From positions 1,612,001-1,676,000 of the forward strand of contig JAQJZZ010000010.1 in assembly GCA_030077755.1 (NCBI GenBank): a DNA stretch of 64,000 nucleotides, given 5' to 3'. The notes under the pieces were generated by a model that saw only the letters and a list, made by a program, of their open reading frames with translations, did no database searches and was not told the origin of the DNA. The DNA is from Filosporella fistucella. Lineage: Eukaryota; Ascomycota; Leotiomycetes; Helotiales. Shown here in pieces: positions 11,618-22,486 of the stretch; position 1 is the stretch's first letter, and the number at the start of each line of letters is the position of its first letter. The position numbers and the translations under genes are program-made.

Positions 11618-12150
11618 GATAATCTACTGTTGACGATGCAGCAGATTTACTGACCAGTCTACAATTAGCAGCAGAGACGAGAAGAGGCTCTTATTAGAAA
11701 TCTGGGGTCTTGCCGTGGGCTTTTAGAACCCACGAGCCTCTAGATAGGACGAACGGCGGCATTTGCCACACTTCCGGTGCCACCTCCAGCCAATAATTAG
11801 TCTCTGGACAACGGATAACCGATTCTACTGACGATTACTCGCATGGTAGTGATTTCAAGATCCCCAGTGCGGGGGTAGGATATTTCCGGTGTGGGGCAAT
11901 TCTGTTGGAGTTGTTCCGGAAAACGACGGACGGAAAACCCGGATGAGTGAAATATACTCGGAAAAAGGTCGAATGTCAGTGAAGTCAACTGACAGCTATG
12001 TCTGGAGAGAAAATCGGGCCTGTTAAAGGAAAGGTCGTGACCCGTTCATTTGAGGCCTTCTGAGTGCTTAAAAGTTGAACATCGTTCTGGTCTTGCACTT
12101 TAAATTATCCCATGATCGAGATCGAAAAGCTCTCTTCGCCTCCAAAATTT
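11618..12150. other. Promoter region of the NRPS-like gene
   Basis: About 530 bp between the NRPS-like start and the regulator stop. GC-rich inverted motifs cluster at 11914-11965; no gene seen. Confidence 0.6.
11914..11965. promoter_or_regulatory. Cluster of three CGGAAAA (TTTTCCG) sites
   Basis: CGGAAAA at 11917-11923 (inside the palindrome TTCCGGAA), 11931-11937 and 11959-11965, all within about 50 bp and about 300 bp upstream of the NRPS-like start. Such density of a 7-mer is unlikely by chance and matches the other cluster promoters. Confidence 0.5.
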
Positions 12151-14886
12151 TTAAGCTTGTTGGATAGAAAATTCATTTGACGGCGACATCATCAAATTTC
12201 CCACGTCGTTCATCATATCGCCGTTCCAGTTATGTTGATCGCCAGTGAACAGAAAGTCTAAACCTCCCATGCCGGCAGTCACCTGCCGTATAGTCTCAGT
12301 ATGATTTCGCGTCAGCCTTCGGAACGGCACTTACTAAAGAATTGAACTCTCCCCAGCCAGTTAACTCCGCCATAAGGCTTGAAGGAGTTGCTCCAGGTTG
12401 ACTATCACTGCCCATTACATCCTCATTGTTTGCCAGAGCGGCGTCTGGGCCATAGCCGGCCAGGTTCGAAGAATAAAAGCCATTCGCTTGCTGCATGTGC
12501 GTTGTTGCTTGAGGTGCCATAGAATTGGTCTGAAAAGTGGAATTCTCATATGAAGCCAAAGCATAATTATCTTGACGCCCTTGGGTTTGCTTAAGAGCTT
12601 CCAGTCGAAGTTCGTCCAGGACAACGTTGTATCTCTGTGCTAAAGATTCCTTGTCAACCATGAAAGAAATCTGTGTCTGACATTTGGCTGCTGCTTCGAA
12701 ATATGATATGTATTTCTCCCTTGGCGAGTTCCGTTGCTGGATTGTATAAACGTAAAGCACCACCACAGCACAGAACGCAAAATAATGAGTGAACTGGGGA
12801 TATTAGTGACAAACTGAAAAATCTCGAGCTCAGCTACATACCCAAAACACTCTAAACATCTGTCGGCCCTCTGCGAGCTCATTGACAACGCCGGCAATAT
12901 TCATGGCAGCTTCTAAGCAATCAGACACGCTTCTGTCCACTGAATTGCGATTTAGTCAGCGACTGCCATTGAGCTGGAAAGTGATTTGAGGCACGCTTGC
13001 TGATAGACGACAAGACTGACGAGAGCGAGATAAACTTACTGTCAGGGGTCCCTGGAGCACCTCGAGGCCGTGGATTACGGCTGTTAAGGCTAGCAAAATT
13101 ACCGAGGAGGAAGGGTCGATGAACCAAAATTTGAGCATGGTAGTACGCGAGATTGAGAACATTTCTCTGTCTCTGGAAAAGTGGGATGAGTAGAGAAGTA
13201 TCCATTCCATCTGAATCAAGAAACCGACTCAAGTTCTGTCGCCAAATCTGGAGTTCTGCAGAATATTTTGCAGCTAGTGTCACCCGGGCAGGTGAAGAGA
13301 TCGGTCGGATGGAATACAAGTCCCGTAGGATACCACTCACAATCTTGGATATCCTAGCAAGTCAGCTTAGGGTGAATTGCAAAATTTCAACCGTACCTTG
13401 CATGTGCAACAGGTGCCATCATTATTGATTGCGACTTTGTATTGCCTAAGTTGATCCGATGAGAAGTGAGGTCGTCATCGTTGACACAGGTAGGAAGATC
13501 CTAGCAATCTTAGTGACATGGTAGCGAGAGCTTCAGAGATACATACTTGATCAATATCGTCATCATGAAAGGTTCGGGGTCTACCTAACGCAGCACTCAG
13601 GTAATTGTCGAGGCTGTAAGCACACCAAAAGACCCTCTTGCGACATTCAAGCTCAATGAAATCAATTCCATTGGATGTCTCGATCCGACGTTTGCGATGG
13701 ATGCCGATAGCAAGTATCAAGTGAGCTGTCGTCCCAAACAGACTCCAACAATGATTCACTCGAGACTGAGAAAGTAGGTAAAAGCACTGCGCTAACCGAG
13801 CTTGAACACTGGTGAGTCGAATCTCACCCGTCTCAGAAGAAAGTTGATGCTCCGCAGCTTGAAAATAACGAGCGCTGCTTCTGTTAGCAATGATATCTTA
13901 ATTCCATTGTCGCATTCACCTTGTGTCAGCAGAGTTCGACGGTGTCTCTTCGGGCATATAATCTTTTGCCTGAGCAAAGACCATAAACAGCAGTGCGGTT
14001 CTTTCCCTAGCACCTTCTTTCTGACGCATCACACCAAGGTTCTCATAGAATTCATCAAGCCAGGCTTCCACGGTTGGCCGGTGCAGGAAACGATTTGTAG
14101 GAACAGCAAAGTCAAAATACCTCGCCACCAGACGTTTTGCATCGGTCTTCGGAGGAAGAATAAAGAAGGTTGGATTGAACTCAGGCAGCGGTGCGTCTCC
14201 GAAGGTAAATATTGATGAATCTTGGGAGAATGACACTTTCTGATGAAGTTTCTTTTGCACACGCAGAAGAAATGAAACCCCAGAAGATGGCCCGACATAA
14301 TGTCCTTGCAAGTCAGTCTGTGACGGCTCAGGGGAATTACGAGATGAGTGGGCTCTTGAGTCAGCTTGAATAGCATTTGAATGTTGTAAGTGACCCATCG
14401 AGACTTGAGATTCTGTGGGCAGGCCAATTTCTTGCTCGTCCGGGAAAGACGTGATTTGAAGCAGCGACTCCGCAGCACGTAAAGCACCAGGATCTCTTAT
14501 TACTTGGCTGCCGTCATGTTCAACAGTGGTAGACCTTTCCTCAGAACTCAGCAAGCCTTGACTTTGACGGCGGCCAATGTCATCGACCGGCACAGATGGA
14601 AGGCGGCCGCGAGTATATGCAGCTGTGAATTCACAGCTTAGTCCTGCATTTGTGCATAGAATACATGGTTGTCTTCCACTGCATCGGGTTTTCTTCCTAC
14701 ACGATCCTTCAGCTAAATTTCTTTAATTATTATGGACACTCGATAATCTCACCTCTTACACCTGTCACAAGCGCGCGAAACACGTGTGCGGTCACTGTCG
14801 TCCTTTCGCCGCTTCTTTGCTGGGCTACTATCTTCACGACTCCTAGCCTGGTGTGCATTATGGGGCGTCTGTTGAGTTTCCGTCAT
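12151..14886 (-). CDS. Zn2Cys6 transcription factor of the sugar-acid cluster
   Basis: Eight exons (14886-14753, 14696-13920, 13880-13547, 13500-13397, 13353-13040, 12939-12842, 12793-12335, 12282-12151), all phases closing; 783 aa. Splicing exon 1 to exon 2 rebuilds the zinc cluster at about residues 36-66: RACDRCKRKKTRCSG followed by CILCTNAGLSCEF. The middle is a fungal-specific TF domain (RYFDFAVPTNRFLHRPTVE, then ECRKRVFWCAYSLDNYLSAALGRPR split over separate motifs). The tail is Gln/Asn-rich and acidic and ends with GLDFLF and SNEFSIQQA, as in activators of carbon-catabolic genes. It is central in the cluster and its own promoter has a CGGAAAAG site, so it is the natural candidate for pathway regulator, possibly autoregulated. 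The 39-bp second intron is short but phase-consistent. Confidence 0.88.
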
Positions 14887-14985
14887 GCTGCTAGGTGACC
14901 ATGAGGATTGTTCCGGATCCAGAAGAAAAAGAAGTCGGAAATGGGGATGGGACAGGAGAAGAAATAAAATTGCGGGGAAGTTCAT

Positions 14986-14993
14986 CGGAAAAG
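14986..14993. promoter_or_regulatory. CGGAAAAG site in the regulator promoter
   Basis: Reverse complement CTTTTCCG, about 100 bp upstream of the Zn2Cys6 regulator start. One copy of the motif found in all the other cluster promoters. Confidence 0.35.
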
Positions 14994-15642
14994 ATTTAAG
15001 TACCATGCTAGCCCTAAACAGCTCCTTGGAAATCTTCCTTGAACAACCAGCCCCCCGTATACGGGCGCTGAGTCCCCTGTGGCTTTAGCGGTGCTTACCC
15101 CCAGATTTTGTTGAGGAGCCTCTTGATTATGCCTGTCACTTGAAACTACATACCTCTTCTCCAAGCAAATACCTCCGATATAAGGTACCTTTAACATAGC
15201 AACCTTCGCAACTCAAATCGTCTCTCTACAATTTGCATCATCAATAGAACCGGCAGATTAGCTCGTCAATTTCGTTCATAAATGGAATCTCTGGCACATG
15301 TAAATTTTTCGAGTGAGTGCCTCACACGGTTGGTTCATATAGGAGGTTGGCAACGGTCTCGAGATGAGGTTTTTTTTTGTGGTTTTTTTTTTTTTGGAAA
15401 TCTATTCTTCACCTTTCCATCGCCGATAAAATTTCCAGCTGGACAACCTTTGAGTTATCATATACAAGAGAGTAATATTCGTCATGCCCATATTCATCTG
15501 ACCCCAGACCACCCCTTTTTTGTGCCCGTTAAGGTAGTGGATCACTGCACTAGATTGAAAAGGATTTGGCGATATTCTTTCCAAGTCTTGTTCCAAGATC
15601 TTCACAAATTCCCTCTTTCAATGCGCCAAGTTACCATTGAAC

Positions 15643-15842
15643 TTACTCGAGAACGAACATCCTCCGTGCCATCCGTAGGCTCGGTTCAATCGTCTGCCAA
15701 TTCATCGCGCATTTCGGAACGGAATCTTGGCTACAGGATGAGGTTCGTGGAATTGAATGCTGCGCTCTACATCCAAAGCCGAAGGAATAAACTGCCAGAC
15801 CGAGCCGTACAGTTTCTCTGGGGCAAACCCAGTTGCAGCCAT
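15643..15842 (-). pseudogene. Relic of a repeated fungal protein (C-terminal fragment)
   Basis: Reading from the ATG at 15842 gives a plausible conserved stretch, including LYGSVWQFIPSALDVERS and then FHEPHPVAKIPFRNAR. It is followed by a TGA where Arg is expected, then IGRRLNRAYGWHGG in the same frame. The natural-looking ending GMFVLE-stop (15643) lies one frame over. One stop plus one frameshift in about 65 codons marks it as decayed. I have the impression that this FHEPHP..IPF..ARR.GRRLNRAYGW pattern recurs in multicopy fungal hypothetical proteins, but cannot name the family. No start exon or promoter was found. Confidence 0.5.
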
Positions 15843-16297
15843 GGCGGCCGTAGTATGTTATCCATAGTAGTGGTAGTGAGCAATATTGTGTGCACCTTCC
15901 ACGGCTTAGGGGAATCTGTATGAGGGAGATTATGGCAATTAGCAAGGTCACAGATGAAGCAAAAAGTTGGCGCTTGATTAATCTACGCATAATTTGTAGG
16001 GTATAACCTCGTAAGGCCTCAGTAAGTTTCATGCAACGTGTATGCCTGCCGCTATGGGACCCTCCACAACAGTCGGCTAGAACAGCCCGCCTCGGCCCAC
16101 GATCAGGGTACAAGATCTGATACAGGCGTCCAGTATGGACGGGACTCTCATAACGAGGTAAAGCTACTACTTACCTGCGTACCCAGGTGTTTCCTCAACT
16201 GCCAGGGACTTCGTTCGAGGAACCTCTTATGATAATTCCGATATCTTCCCAGGCACGTATCCAAAAACGACTCTACTGAAGATTACCATTTCATAAT

Positions 16298-17533
16298 CTA
16301 CCACTCTCTCACTTCACCTCCCGGTCCGATAAATCCAGGACTAACCCAAGCCTTCGCGCCTTGCGATAACCTTCGTACCTGCTCTTCATCGACTTCGATG
16401 CCTAAGCCAGGTCCCGTCATCAAATTGATATACCCTCCCTCAACCTTCCAAACCTCGGGATTGTGGGTGTAACTCGTCAAATCCTGTCCACCAACGTTAT
16501 AATGAATCCCCAAGCTCATTTCCTGAATAGCGAAATTGGCAGTCGCTGCCATGACTTGCACATTTGCTGCCAGAGCTATCGGCCCAAGAGGACAATGTGG
16601 AGCAATCGCTACATCATATGCTTCAGCCATAGCAGCTATCCTTCGCATTTCTGAGATGCCACCAATGTGAGCAATATCTGGCTGCAAGATATCGACTGCT
16701 CCTGCTTCAAGGAACGGACGAACGTCCCAACGACTGTGTAGACGCTCACCTAGTGCAATTGGTGTACTGGTCAACTGGGACAATGCTTTAATGCCATCGA
16801 TATGTTCTGAGAGCAATGGCTCTTCAATGAACATCGGCCGATGAGGCTCTAGAGCTTTGGCGAGCTGTTTTGCCATTGGCTTATGGACTCTGCCATGAAA
16901 ATCAATTCCAGCGTCCATGCCGAGGGCTTTGACAGCTTTGAGTCTCTCAACGCAATCATCAAGTGCTGAAGGGGAATCCATCCAACCTAAATCTTCTGTT
17001 CCGTTCATCTTCACAGCAGTGAAGCCTTGATCTTTTCTTGCTTTCCTAACGATTTTTAGTTGGGATTTCAGAAATTCTTGATTCACTTACGCCTGCCCAG
17101 CAACGTCTGATGGCCGATCGCCCCCAATCCAAGCATACACCTTCAGCTTGTCCCTGACCTTACCACCGAGTAATTGGTAGATCGGAACACCTAGTCGTCG
17201 AGCTTTCAAGTCCCAAAGTGCAATATCAAGTCCTGCCAAAGCACTCATAAACACTGGGCCACCTCTATAAAATCCAAGTCTCCACGTGGTTTGCCAAATT
17301 TGCTCAATGTCACTGCTCTAATCAGAACTTGCTCTGTATAGTTTAGGAAGTACTCACTCGGCGTCCATTCCCTTATATCTCTCAATATAAGCATCTAAAC
17401 ATCCCTCAACAGCTTGTGTGTGCCCCTCCAAAGACGCCTCACCCCATCCTACATTCCCTTCTTCATCAGTAATTTTGACAAAGAGCCATCTTGGAGGAAC
17501 GCGAAAGTACTCGATTTCTGCTATTTTGGGCAT
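16298..17533 (-). CDS. Galactonate-dehydratase-type enolase-superfamily enzyme
   Basis: Three exons (17533-17358, 17312-17091, 17045-16298) with two 45-bp introns; 381 aa, almost the length of bacterial DgoD (382). Start [16 protein letters not shown] matches the family N-terminus, followed by [24 protein letters not shown] and AWIGGDRP. Active-site residues line up with DgoD at a constant offset of two: D181 and H183 in IDFHGR, E207 in FIEEP, E233 in ALGER, and the catalytic H283 in APHCPLGP. The expected reaction is Mg-dependent dehydration of an aldonate, D-galactonate or a close epimer, to the 2-keto-3-deoxy acid in the cytosol. It is distinct from the L-galactonate dehydratase of the pectin pathway. 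A KDG-type aldolase and an aldehyde reductase lie just to the right, and two TTTTCCG sites are in its promoter. The exact stereochemistry of the substrate is not readable. Confidence 0.9.
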
Positions 17534-17888
17534 CTTGAGTTCTGATAATTGTAATTTATGATTTGGATGCGTTCGTTTAAGCTTAATCTATACTCAGCAC
17601 TCGAATAGGAGACGATATACCTACGCCCGACTTCGGCATTGTTTACGGCTGTGTTGGGTTGTTGGGGCAGAAAAGGAGGGGCAGCCTTTTCCGTTCGTCT
17701 CAACCCCGCATATGTGCTTTTCCGGGTGCTCATATTGCCCCGCCCCCAAGAAAATGGCCCATAATTTGCGGGACAATTGAAGCCATTTCGTAAGAATTGA
17801 AAGCGAAAATGTCTCGAATGAATGGAAGGTGAACACGATGTAACAGAATTTGGTTAATTTTTGATAAAGCTAAGAGACTGCGAATACC
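17534..17888. other. Promoter of the dehydratase and 3' flank of the AKR gene
   Basis: About 355 bp, no gene. Contains CCTTTTCCG at 17685-17693 and CTTTTCCGG at 17717-17725. Confidence 0.6.
17685..17725. promoter_or_regulatory. Two TTTTCCG sites upstream of the dehydratase
   Basis: CCTTTTCCG (17685-17693) and CTTTTCCGG (17717-17725), about 155-190 bp upstream of the start at 17533, in direct orientation 32 bp apart. Same motif as in the AKR/aldolase divergent promoter. Confidence 0.5.
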
Positions 17889-19158
17889 TCAAGCAGCTTT
17901 CAATTTTCTCTGTGCAGCTTTCCAATCCTCAACGCTCTTCTTCAAGCTTTCCTCACTAACCTCATCAAAGATATCAACTCCTAGGCGAGCTGGGAAATTG
18001 TATCTGTGATGCTTGTCCAAAGCCGAGATCTTCTCAAACACCTCTTGGGGAAGTTCAAAATCTACAAAGAGTCAGACTGTCGTCCAATATGAACGTATTG
18101 GAATTGAGAACATACCATCAAAATTGTCCTTGATTCTGCTTGCAGTTACACTTTTGGGCAGTACAACTGTACCTCTCTGAACAGCCCAGCTGATGAGGAC
18201 TTGTGCTGGCTGCTTGTTCAATTGCTTTGCTAGCTCAATGACGGTAGGATCATCTACGGCTCTTGGAAGGTTGTAAATGTTGTTCCCAAGCGGACTGTAA
18301 GCTGCAACCACAATATTCTGTTGACATTAGTCATCGACTTAATAGCTCTTTTCAGCACTACTCACATTCTTCTTCGACCATTCTAACAATTTAGGTTGCT
18401 GTAAATAAGCATGTGCCTCAATCTGATTGACAGCTGGTGGAATCTTGGCCCTATTATATTTCAGTCATGTCATTTATCCCATCTTGAATCATAACTCACG
18501 TCTGAAGCAATTTCTCAATTCTAGCTTGCGTGAAGTTGCTCACTCCAATACTGCGAACTTTACCTTTGCTGACAAGTCCCTCCATTGCCCGCCAGGTATC
18601 AGCATCCGGAACATCAATGACATGAATTTGTTCCGTTTCCGGATTCACTGGGAAAGGCACATTTGCTTTGGGAAAAGCTACTGGCCAGTGAATCTAGATA
18701 TATCAGTAATTTTGACTTGGGAAGTGGTTGACTACTTACAAGATAAAGATCAAGGTAATCTGTTTGAAGGTCTTTCAGACTCTTATCTAGAGCTTCTTCT
18801 ACATCTTCTGGTTTGTGATGTGTGTTCCACAACTTGCCAGTAATCTGTTCAGTATCAGCAAATATGTTTCCCAGTAAGTTTCAAATTCCTCTTACGAAGA
18901 TATCCTTCCTGTCGACTCCAGATGCCTTGATCCCCTCTCCGACTTCTGATTCGTTACCGTAGACAGAAGCAGCATCAATATGCCGATATCCAATTTTCAA
19001 CGCCGCTGCAACAGCCTCCTTGACCTCATTGGGACCAGATTGCTGTTGGATATCAGAGAAGTCACATGAATTGACCAATATCGACTCACCCATGTCCCTA
19101 GCCCAACTGCCGGAATGCTATACCCAGAACTCAACTTAAATGATCGATTCAATGCCAT
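17889..19158 (-). CDS. Aldo-keto reductase (glyceraldehyde/glycerol dehydrogenase type)
   Basis: Seven exons (19158-19090, 19042-18896, 18844-18740, 18693-18500, 18450-18366, 18317-18116, 18061-17889), introns 46-54 bp, closing to 324 aa. The AKR tetrad is visible: Asp and Tyr in [11 protein letters not shown], Lys in [10 protein letters not shown], His in [35 protein letters not shown] and [21 protein letters not shown] complete the NADPH-dependent barrel. The sequence resembles Gcy1/GaaD-type enzymes that reduce glyceraldehyde to glycerol, which would finish the pathway after the aldolase step. It could instead act at the entry step on a uronic acid or sugar. It is transcribed divergently from the aldolase gene over a shared promoter with two CTTTTCCGG copies. 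Confidence 0.9.
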
Positions 19159-19250
19159 TGTGCTTTGTATGGGAAAATACTGAACAATATTGTAACATTT
19201 AAATCTATAAAATGAAGTTTTATCTCTTCGATATACTTCACAATATTGCA

Positions 19251-19288
19251 TCCGGCCACTTTTCCGGCTTGAAGGGCTTTTCCGGCCA
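19251..19288. promoter_or_regulatory. Paired CTTTTCCGG sites in the AKR/aldolase divergent promoter
   Basis: CTTTTCCGG at 19259-19267 and again at 19277-19285, exactly 18 bp apart, set within a TCCGGCCA direct repeat (19251-19258 and 19281-19288). The 324-bp region separates two divergent starts (19158 and 19483), so one site pair could serve both genes. Confidence 0.55.
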
Positions 19289-19482
19289 GTGGATCACGAC
19301 TCCACGCGTGATCTACAGCAGATGTCAGAGTGGGATACTCAACCCCAAGGCGGGATAGAGTGGGGGACAACGAAATCGGAGGACATTCGCGGGGAGATTT
19401 TATGTCATTCTTTAAATAGAGGAATAACTGTATATTGCTTGACCTGGAAATTTCACTATTCAAAAGACCCATTCCAAGCAAT

Positions 19483-20531
19483 ATGTCTGACCAAACCAAA
19501 ACCCAAGCTGTTCCTCCAGCACCAGGTGTTTTTGTTCCTGTCCCGACTTTCTTCAAACCCGCTCCAGATACCCCATCTCTCCTACAAGCTTCTCTCGATA
19601 TTCCTGCCCAAGTAGCACATAGTGTTCACCTCGCCAAAAATGGAATCCGAGGGCTTGTTCTTTTGGGAAGCACGGGGGAAGCAATTCATCTCTCCAAGGC
19701 AGAAAGATATGATTTGATACTAGGAGTACGGAATGGACTTACAGCAGCTGGATTTCCCGACTATCCAATAATGGCTGGTGTATTAACGAATTCTGTGGAT
19801 GAGGTCTTGGAGTGGCTAGAGGATGCGAAGAAAGCTGGTGCTCAGTGGGGACTTGTCCTTGCGCCGGGATATTTTGGGGCAGCTGCTAATCAGGAGAATT
19901 TGGTGGAGTGGTATACACTTGTTGCTGATTTAAGTCCTATTCCTATCCTTATGTATGTATCCAAAATCGAATCGATAAGTCAGACTGTTAACGTTATGTG
20001 ACTAGATACAACTATCCAGGTGTTACAAACAATATCTTGGTTGGCATAGATACATATGTCAAGCTTGCCGCCCATCCAAACATTGTTGGCTGCAAAATGT
20101 CACATGGCAACGTATCTCATCATGTACAAGTGTCACTCGATCCAGCAATCGATCACGACAATTTTCGCGTCTACAGCGGATTTGGTCAACAATTGGGTCC
20201 AATCGTCCTTTTTGGAGCAGCAGGAGTCATTGACGGACTTGCAGCAATCTATCCCAAGACAGTAGCGAGATTATTCGATCTTGCTGCAAAAAGACCAGTG
20301 ACACCCGAAGCACTGAAAACTATTCAAGACTGGCAATTTGTTGTCAGTCGAGCAGAAGAGATGGTTGGGAAGTGGGGGATTGTGGGAATTAAGGAAGGTG
20401 TCTTCAGAGTGTTGAATATTGGGAATTTGAAAGGTGGGAGATTGCCGTTGAAGGGAGCTATGCCTGATGGGGAGTGGGAGAAATGGAGTGTAGCTATGGA
20501 TGCGATGAAGAAGCTTGAGGACCAAGATTAA
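19483..20531 (+). CDS. DapA/KDG-type 2-keto-3-deoxy sugar-acid aldolase
   Basis: Two exons (19483-19952, 20006-20531); the GTATGT donor and TAG acceptor restore ILIYNYPG; 331 aa. Class I aldolase of the dihydrodipicolinate synthase superfamily: GVFVPVPTFF at the N-terminus, the phosphate/carboxylate loop GSTGEAIHLS, Tyr in YNYPGV, the Schiff-base Lys near 187 in IVGCKMSHG, and YSGFGQQLGP. GaaC, the 2-keto-3-deoxy-L-galactonate aldolase of fungi, belongs to this group. Expected reaction: cleavage of a 2-keto-3-deoxy-hexonate to pyruvate and glyceraldehyde. The dehydratase that would make such a substrate lies 2 kb to the left and the reductase for glyceraldehyde is divergent from it. Other members act as hydratase-aldolases or dipicolinate synthases, so the role relies on context. 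Confidence 0.9.
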
Positions 20532-21071
20532 TATATAATCATTTTTTGTCGAGCCATCAGATCTGGTAAATTTGCAAGCATAGTACATGATCCAGGCAAT
20601 CAGCTTTGAAGGGTATTTTCGGATAGGTTGACTCCCTTAGTAGCGTTGCCCGTCTCTACTAAACCCAGAATAAAGTGAATTGAGACACAAACAGATGAAG
20701 TGGTACCCAATCATCTTCGTAGTATGAATGCACAAAATGGAAAATCCTGTCTTCGATGCATTTATCAAATATGCCTCTCTGACATACCCAGAAGACAACC
20801 TCAGGACGTTTATTGGAAGAAACGAGACAGCGTTACCTTGAACATTGCAAACATGAGATTGTCTACTGTCATATGGGACATTGATAGGGCCGAACGATAC
20901 TCGAATATCCTTAGACGGCTGCTGACGAAAACAAGAGTATGTTGGATATTGGGTATACTCTGGGTTAGGATTAAACTTGTTTTACTGCCATCCCCATGGG
21001 CATCGAGCACATCTGCTCTCAATGACCATTTCCCACAGCATCGAGCAAAACCATTGAAATCAACTTACATA
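20532..21071. other. Intergenic, no gene seen
   Basis: 540 bp between the aldolase stop and the convergent HAD gene. Open frames that overlap the HAD gene on the plus strand are shadows. Confidence 0.6.
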
Positions 21072-21935
21072 TCACTTCGTTACAATGCCATACTTCTCAT
21101 ACGGGAAGTCTACCAAGCTCACCAACTGTTCACCCCATCCATCACCTACCTCTCCCAACTGATGTACATCAATCTCACCTCCTTCTCCTCTACCAGCCAG
21201 GACCTCTGCTTCCCTTCCTTTATACTGATCCGCTAACCCAGCATGAGGAACCCACACTACACGCATTCCCGCTCTCCTACCTGCCACCACACCTGGGATC
21301 CCATCTTCAAACACCAAACATTCTTCAGGTTTGATTGGCTCCTCGCCTTCTTCCAGCGTATCATTGATCGTCTTCAGAGCCACCAAATAAATGTCCGGAC
21401 TCGGTTTTCCTCTCCCTTTAGGAATCCTGGGGTCATCGCCCAGCACCCGCCTTTCCGGCTCAAAGACACCAAACAAATCACTCAAATGCTCTGTCTTGAT
21501 CTTGAAATGTCCTTCATGGCTAGATGTAGCGAGCGCGATATGTATTTTCTTGCCCCCGGCGGTACTCTTTAGATCTAATAACAGCTTTTCTACGCCTGGC
21601 AAGGGCTCTGCTTTGGCGAATTCGATTTCTTGGATTTTGTGGAGGGATGTGGTGTATTCGACTGGATTGACGTGTTGGAGATTGAACCATGCCAGGAGAC
21701 GAGCAATTGATTCGTGGGCAGGTCTGCCTTGGAGTTGTGATTTGATGTCCCATGTCATGGGGCCTGCGTTGTAGGTTGCGAGTAGGATATTATGGCAGAG
21801 CGTATAGATGTCTTCAGTGTTGACCAGTAATCCATCCATATCAAATAGACATGCTCGAACTGGTGGGAAGCTGCAGATTGTCAGGACATGTAAATCTCCA
21901 ATTGGAAGTACTTACTCTGTTCTAGGAGTCGCCAT
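21072..21935 (-). CDS. HAD-superfamily sugar-phosphatase-like hydrolase
   Basis: Exons 21935-21916 and 21870-21072 with a 45-bp intron; 272 aa. The tiny first exon encodes MATPRT and splicing gives DFPPVRACLFDMDGLLVNTE, with nucleophile D17 and acid/base D19. Motif II is IALATSS, the motif III Lys lies in GRGKPSPDIYL, and motif IV is VFEDGIPGVVAGRRAGM. A helical cap at about 25-90 places it with the HDHD1/GS1-like group (pseudouridine-5'-phosphatase, 2-deoxyglucose-6-phosphatase, glycerol-1-phosphatase). A glycerol-phosphatase role would fit the neighbouring glycerol-forming pathway, but its promoter lacks the CTTTTCCGG motif, so membership in the regulon is doubtful. Confidence 0.85.
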
Positions 21936-22486
21936 GATTGTGGGGCGGCTTTATTCAGTGTTTGTGCGAGATTCGAAATTGTATTGGAGATAATGGCTTT
22001 TTAGGGAGTGCGACGACGCGGAATAAATGCAACGGCCAAGAACTCGCCGGCGTGACTCAATTGAGAGTTTAAAATATACATGCACATGCAATACAACTTG
22101 GATTCGTAAGAAACGTTACTTGCACTTACATCTCAACTAAATTGTAACCATATCTTTTGTCTGGAAAACTTGTCGTTATCGATAAGATCCAAAATTCCCA
22201 TTGACAGATGCAGCTCTCACAAACACCCAGAATTAGAAATGGAACACTACCCTCCCATCCAATAAAGCATCCCAGTCCTTATCAATCCAAACCCGATCAT
22301 CTCATCTAATCTCATGTTACACATCGCATGTCACCTACATGGAAAAGCCGTTACAGTTGCAAAATCACCCATGCATAATTCTTAATAATCATATGACGTC
22401 TGGTCCCTGACTACCACTTCATTTTATAAATATCTTCAAAGAAGAGGTTCCATTTGCAGAGCAAAACTCTTAACAAAAACATAACC
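21936..22486. other. Divergent promoter region of HAD and Dabb genes
   Basis: 550 bp, AT-rich, no open frame with domains; starts of the two flanking genes face outwards. Confidence 0.6.

Larger units (their letters stand above)
14887..16297. other. Long intergenic region with a decayed coding relic
   Basis: About 1.4 kb. Contains the regulator promoter (CGGAAAAG at 14986-14993), T-rich runs at about 15370-15395 and the relic at 15643-15842. Other open frames, including one of about 210 codons at 15282-15923, have low-complexity or shadow-like translations and no domains. Confidence 0.5.

Noticed and set aside
15700..15712. RIP as cause of the stop in the relic
   Set aside because: The CGA to TGA change has C before G, not the CpA context favoured by RIP.
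15282..15923. 213-codon plus-strand open frame
   Set aside because: Phe-rich low-complexity translation caused by T runs, antisense to the decayed relic.
20700..21236. 178-codon plus-strand open frame
   Set aside because: Partly antisense shadow of the HAD gene, no domain.
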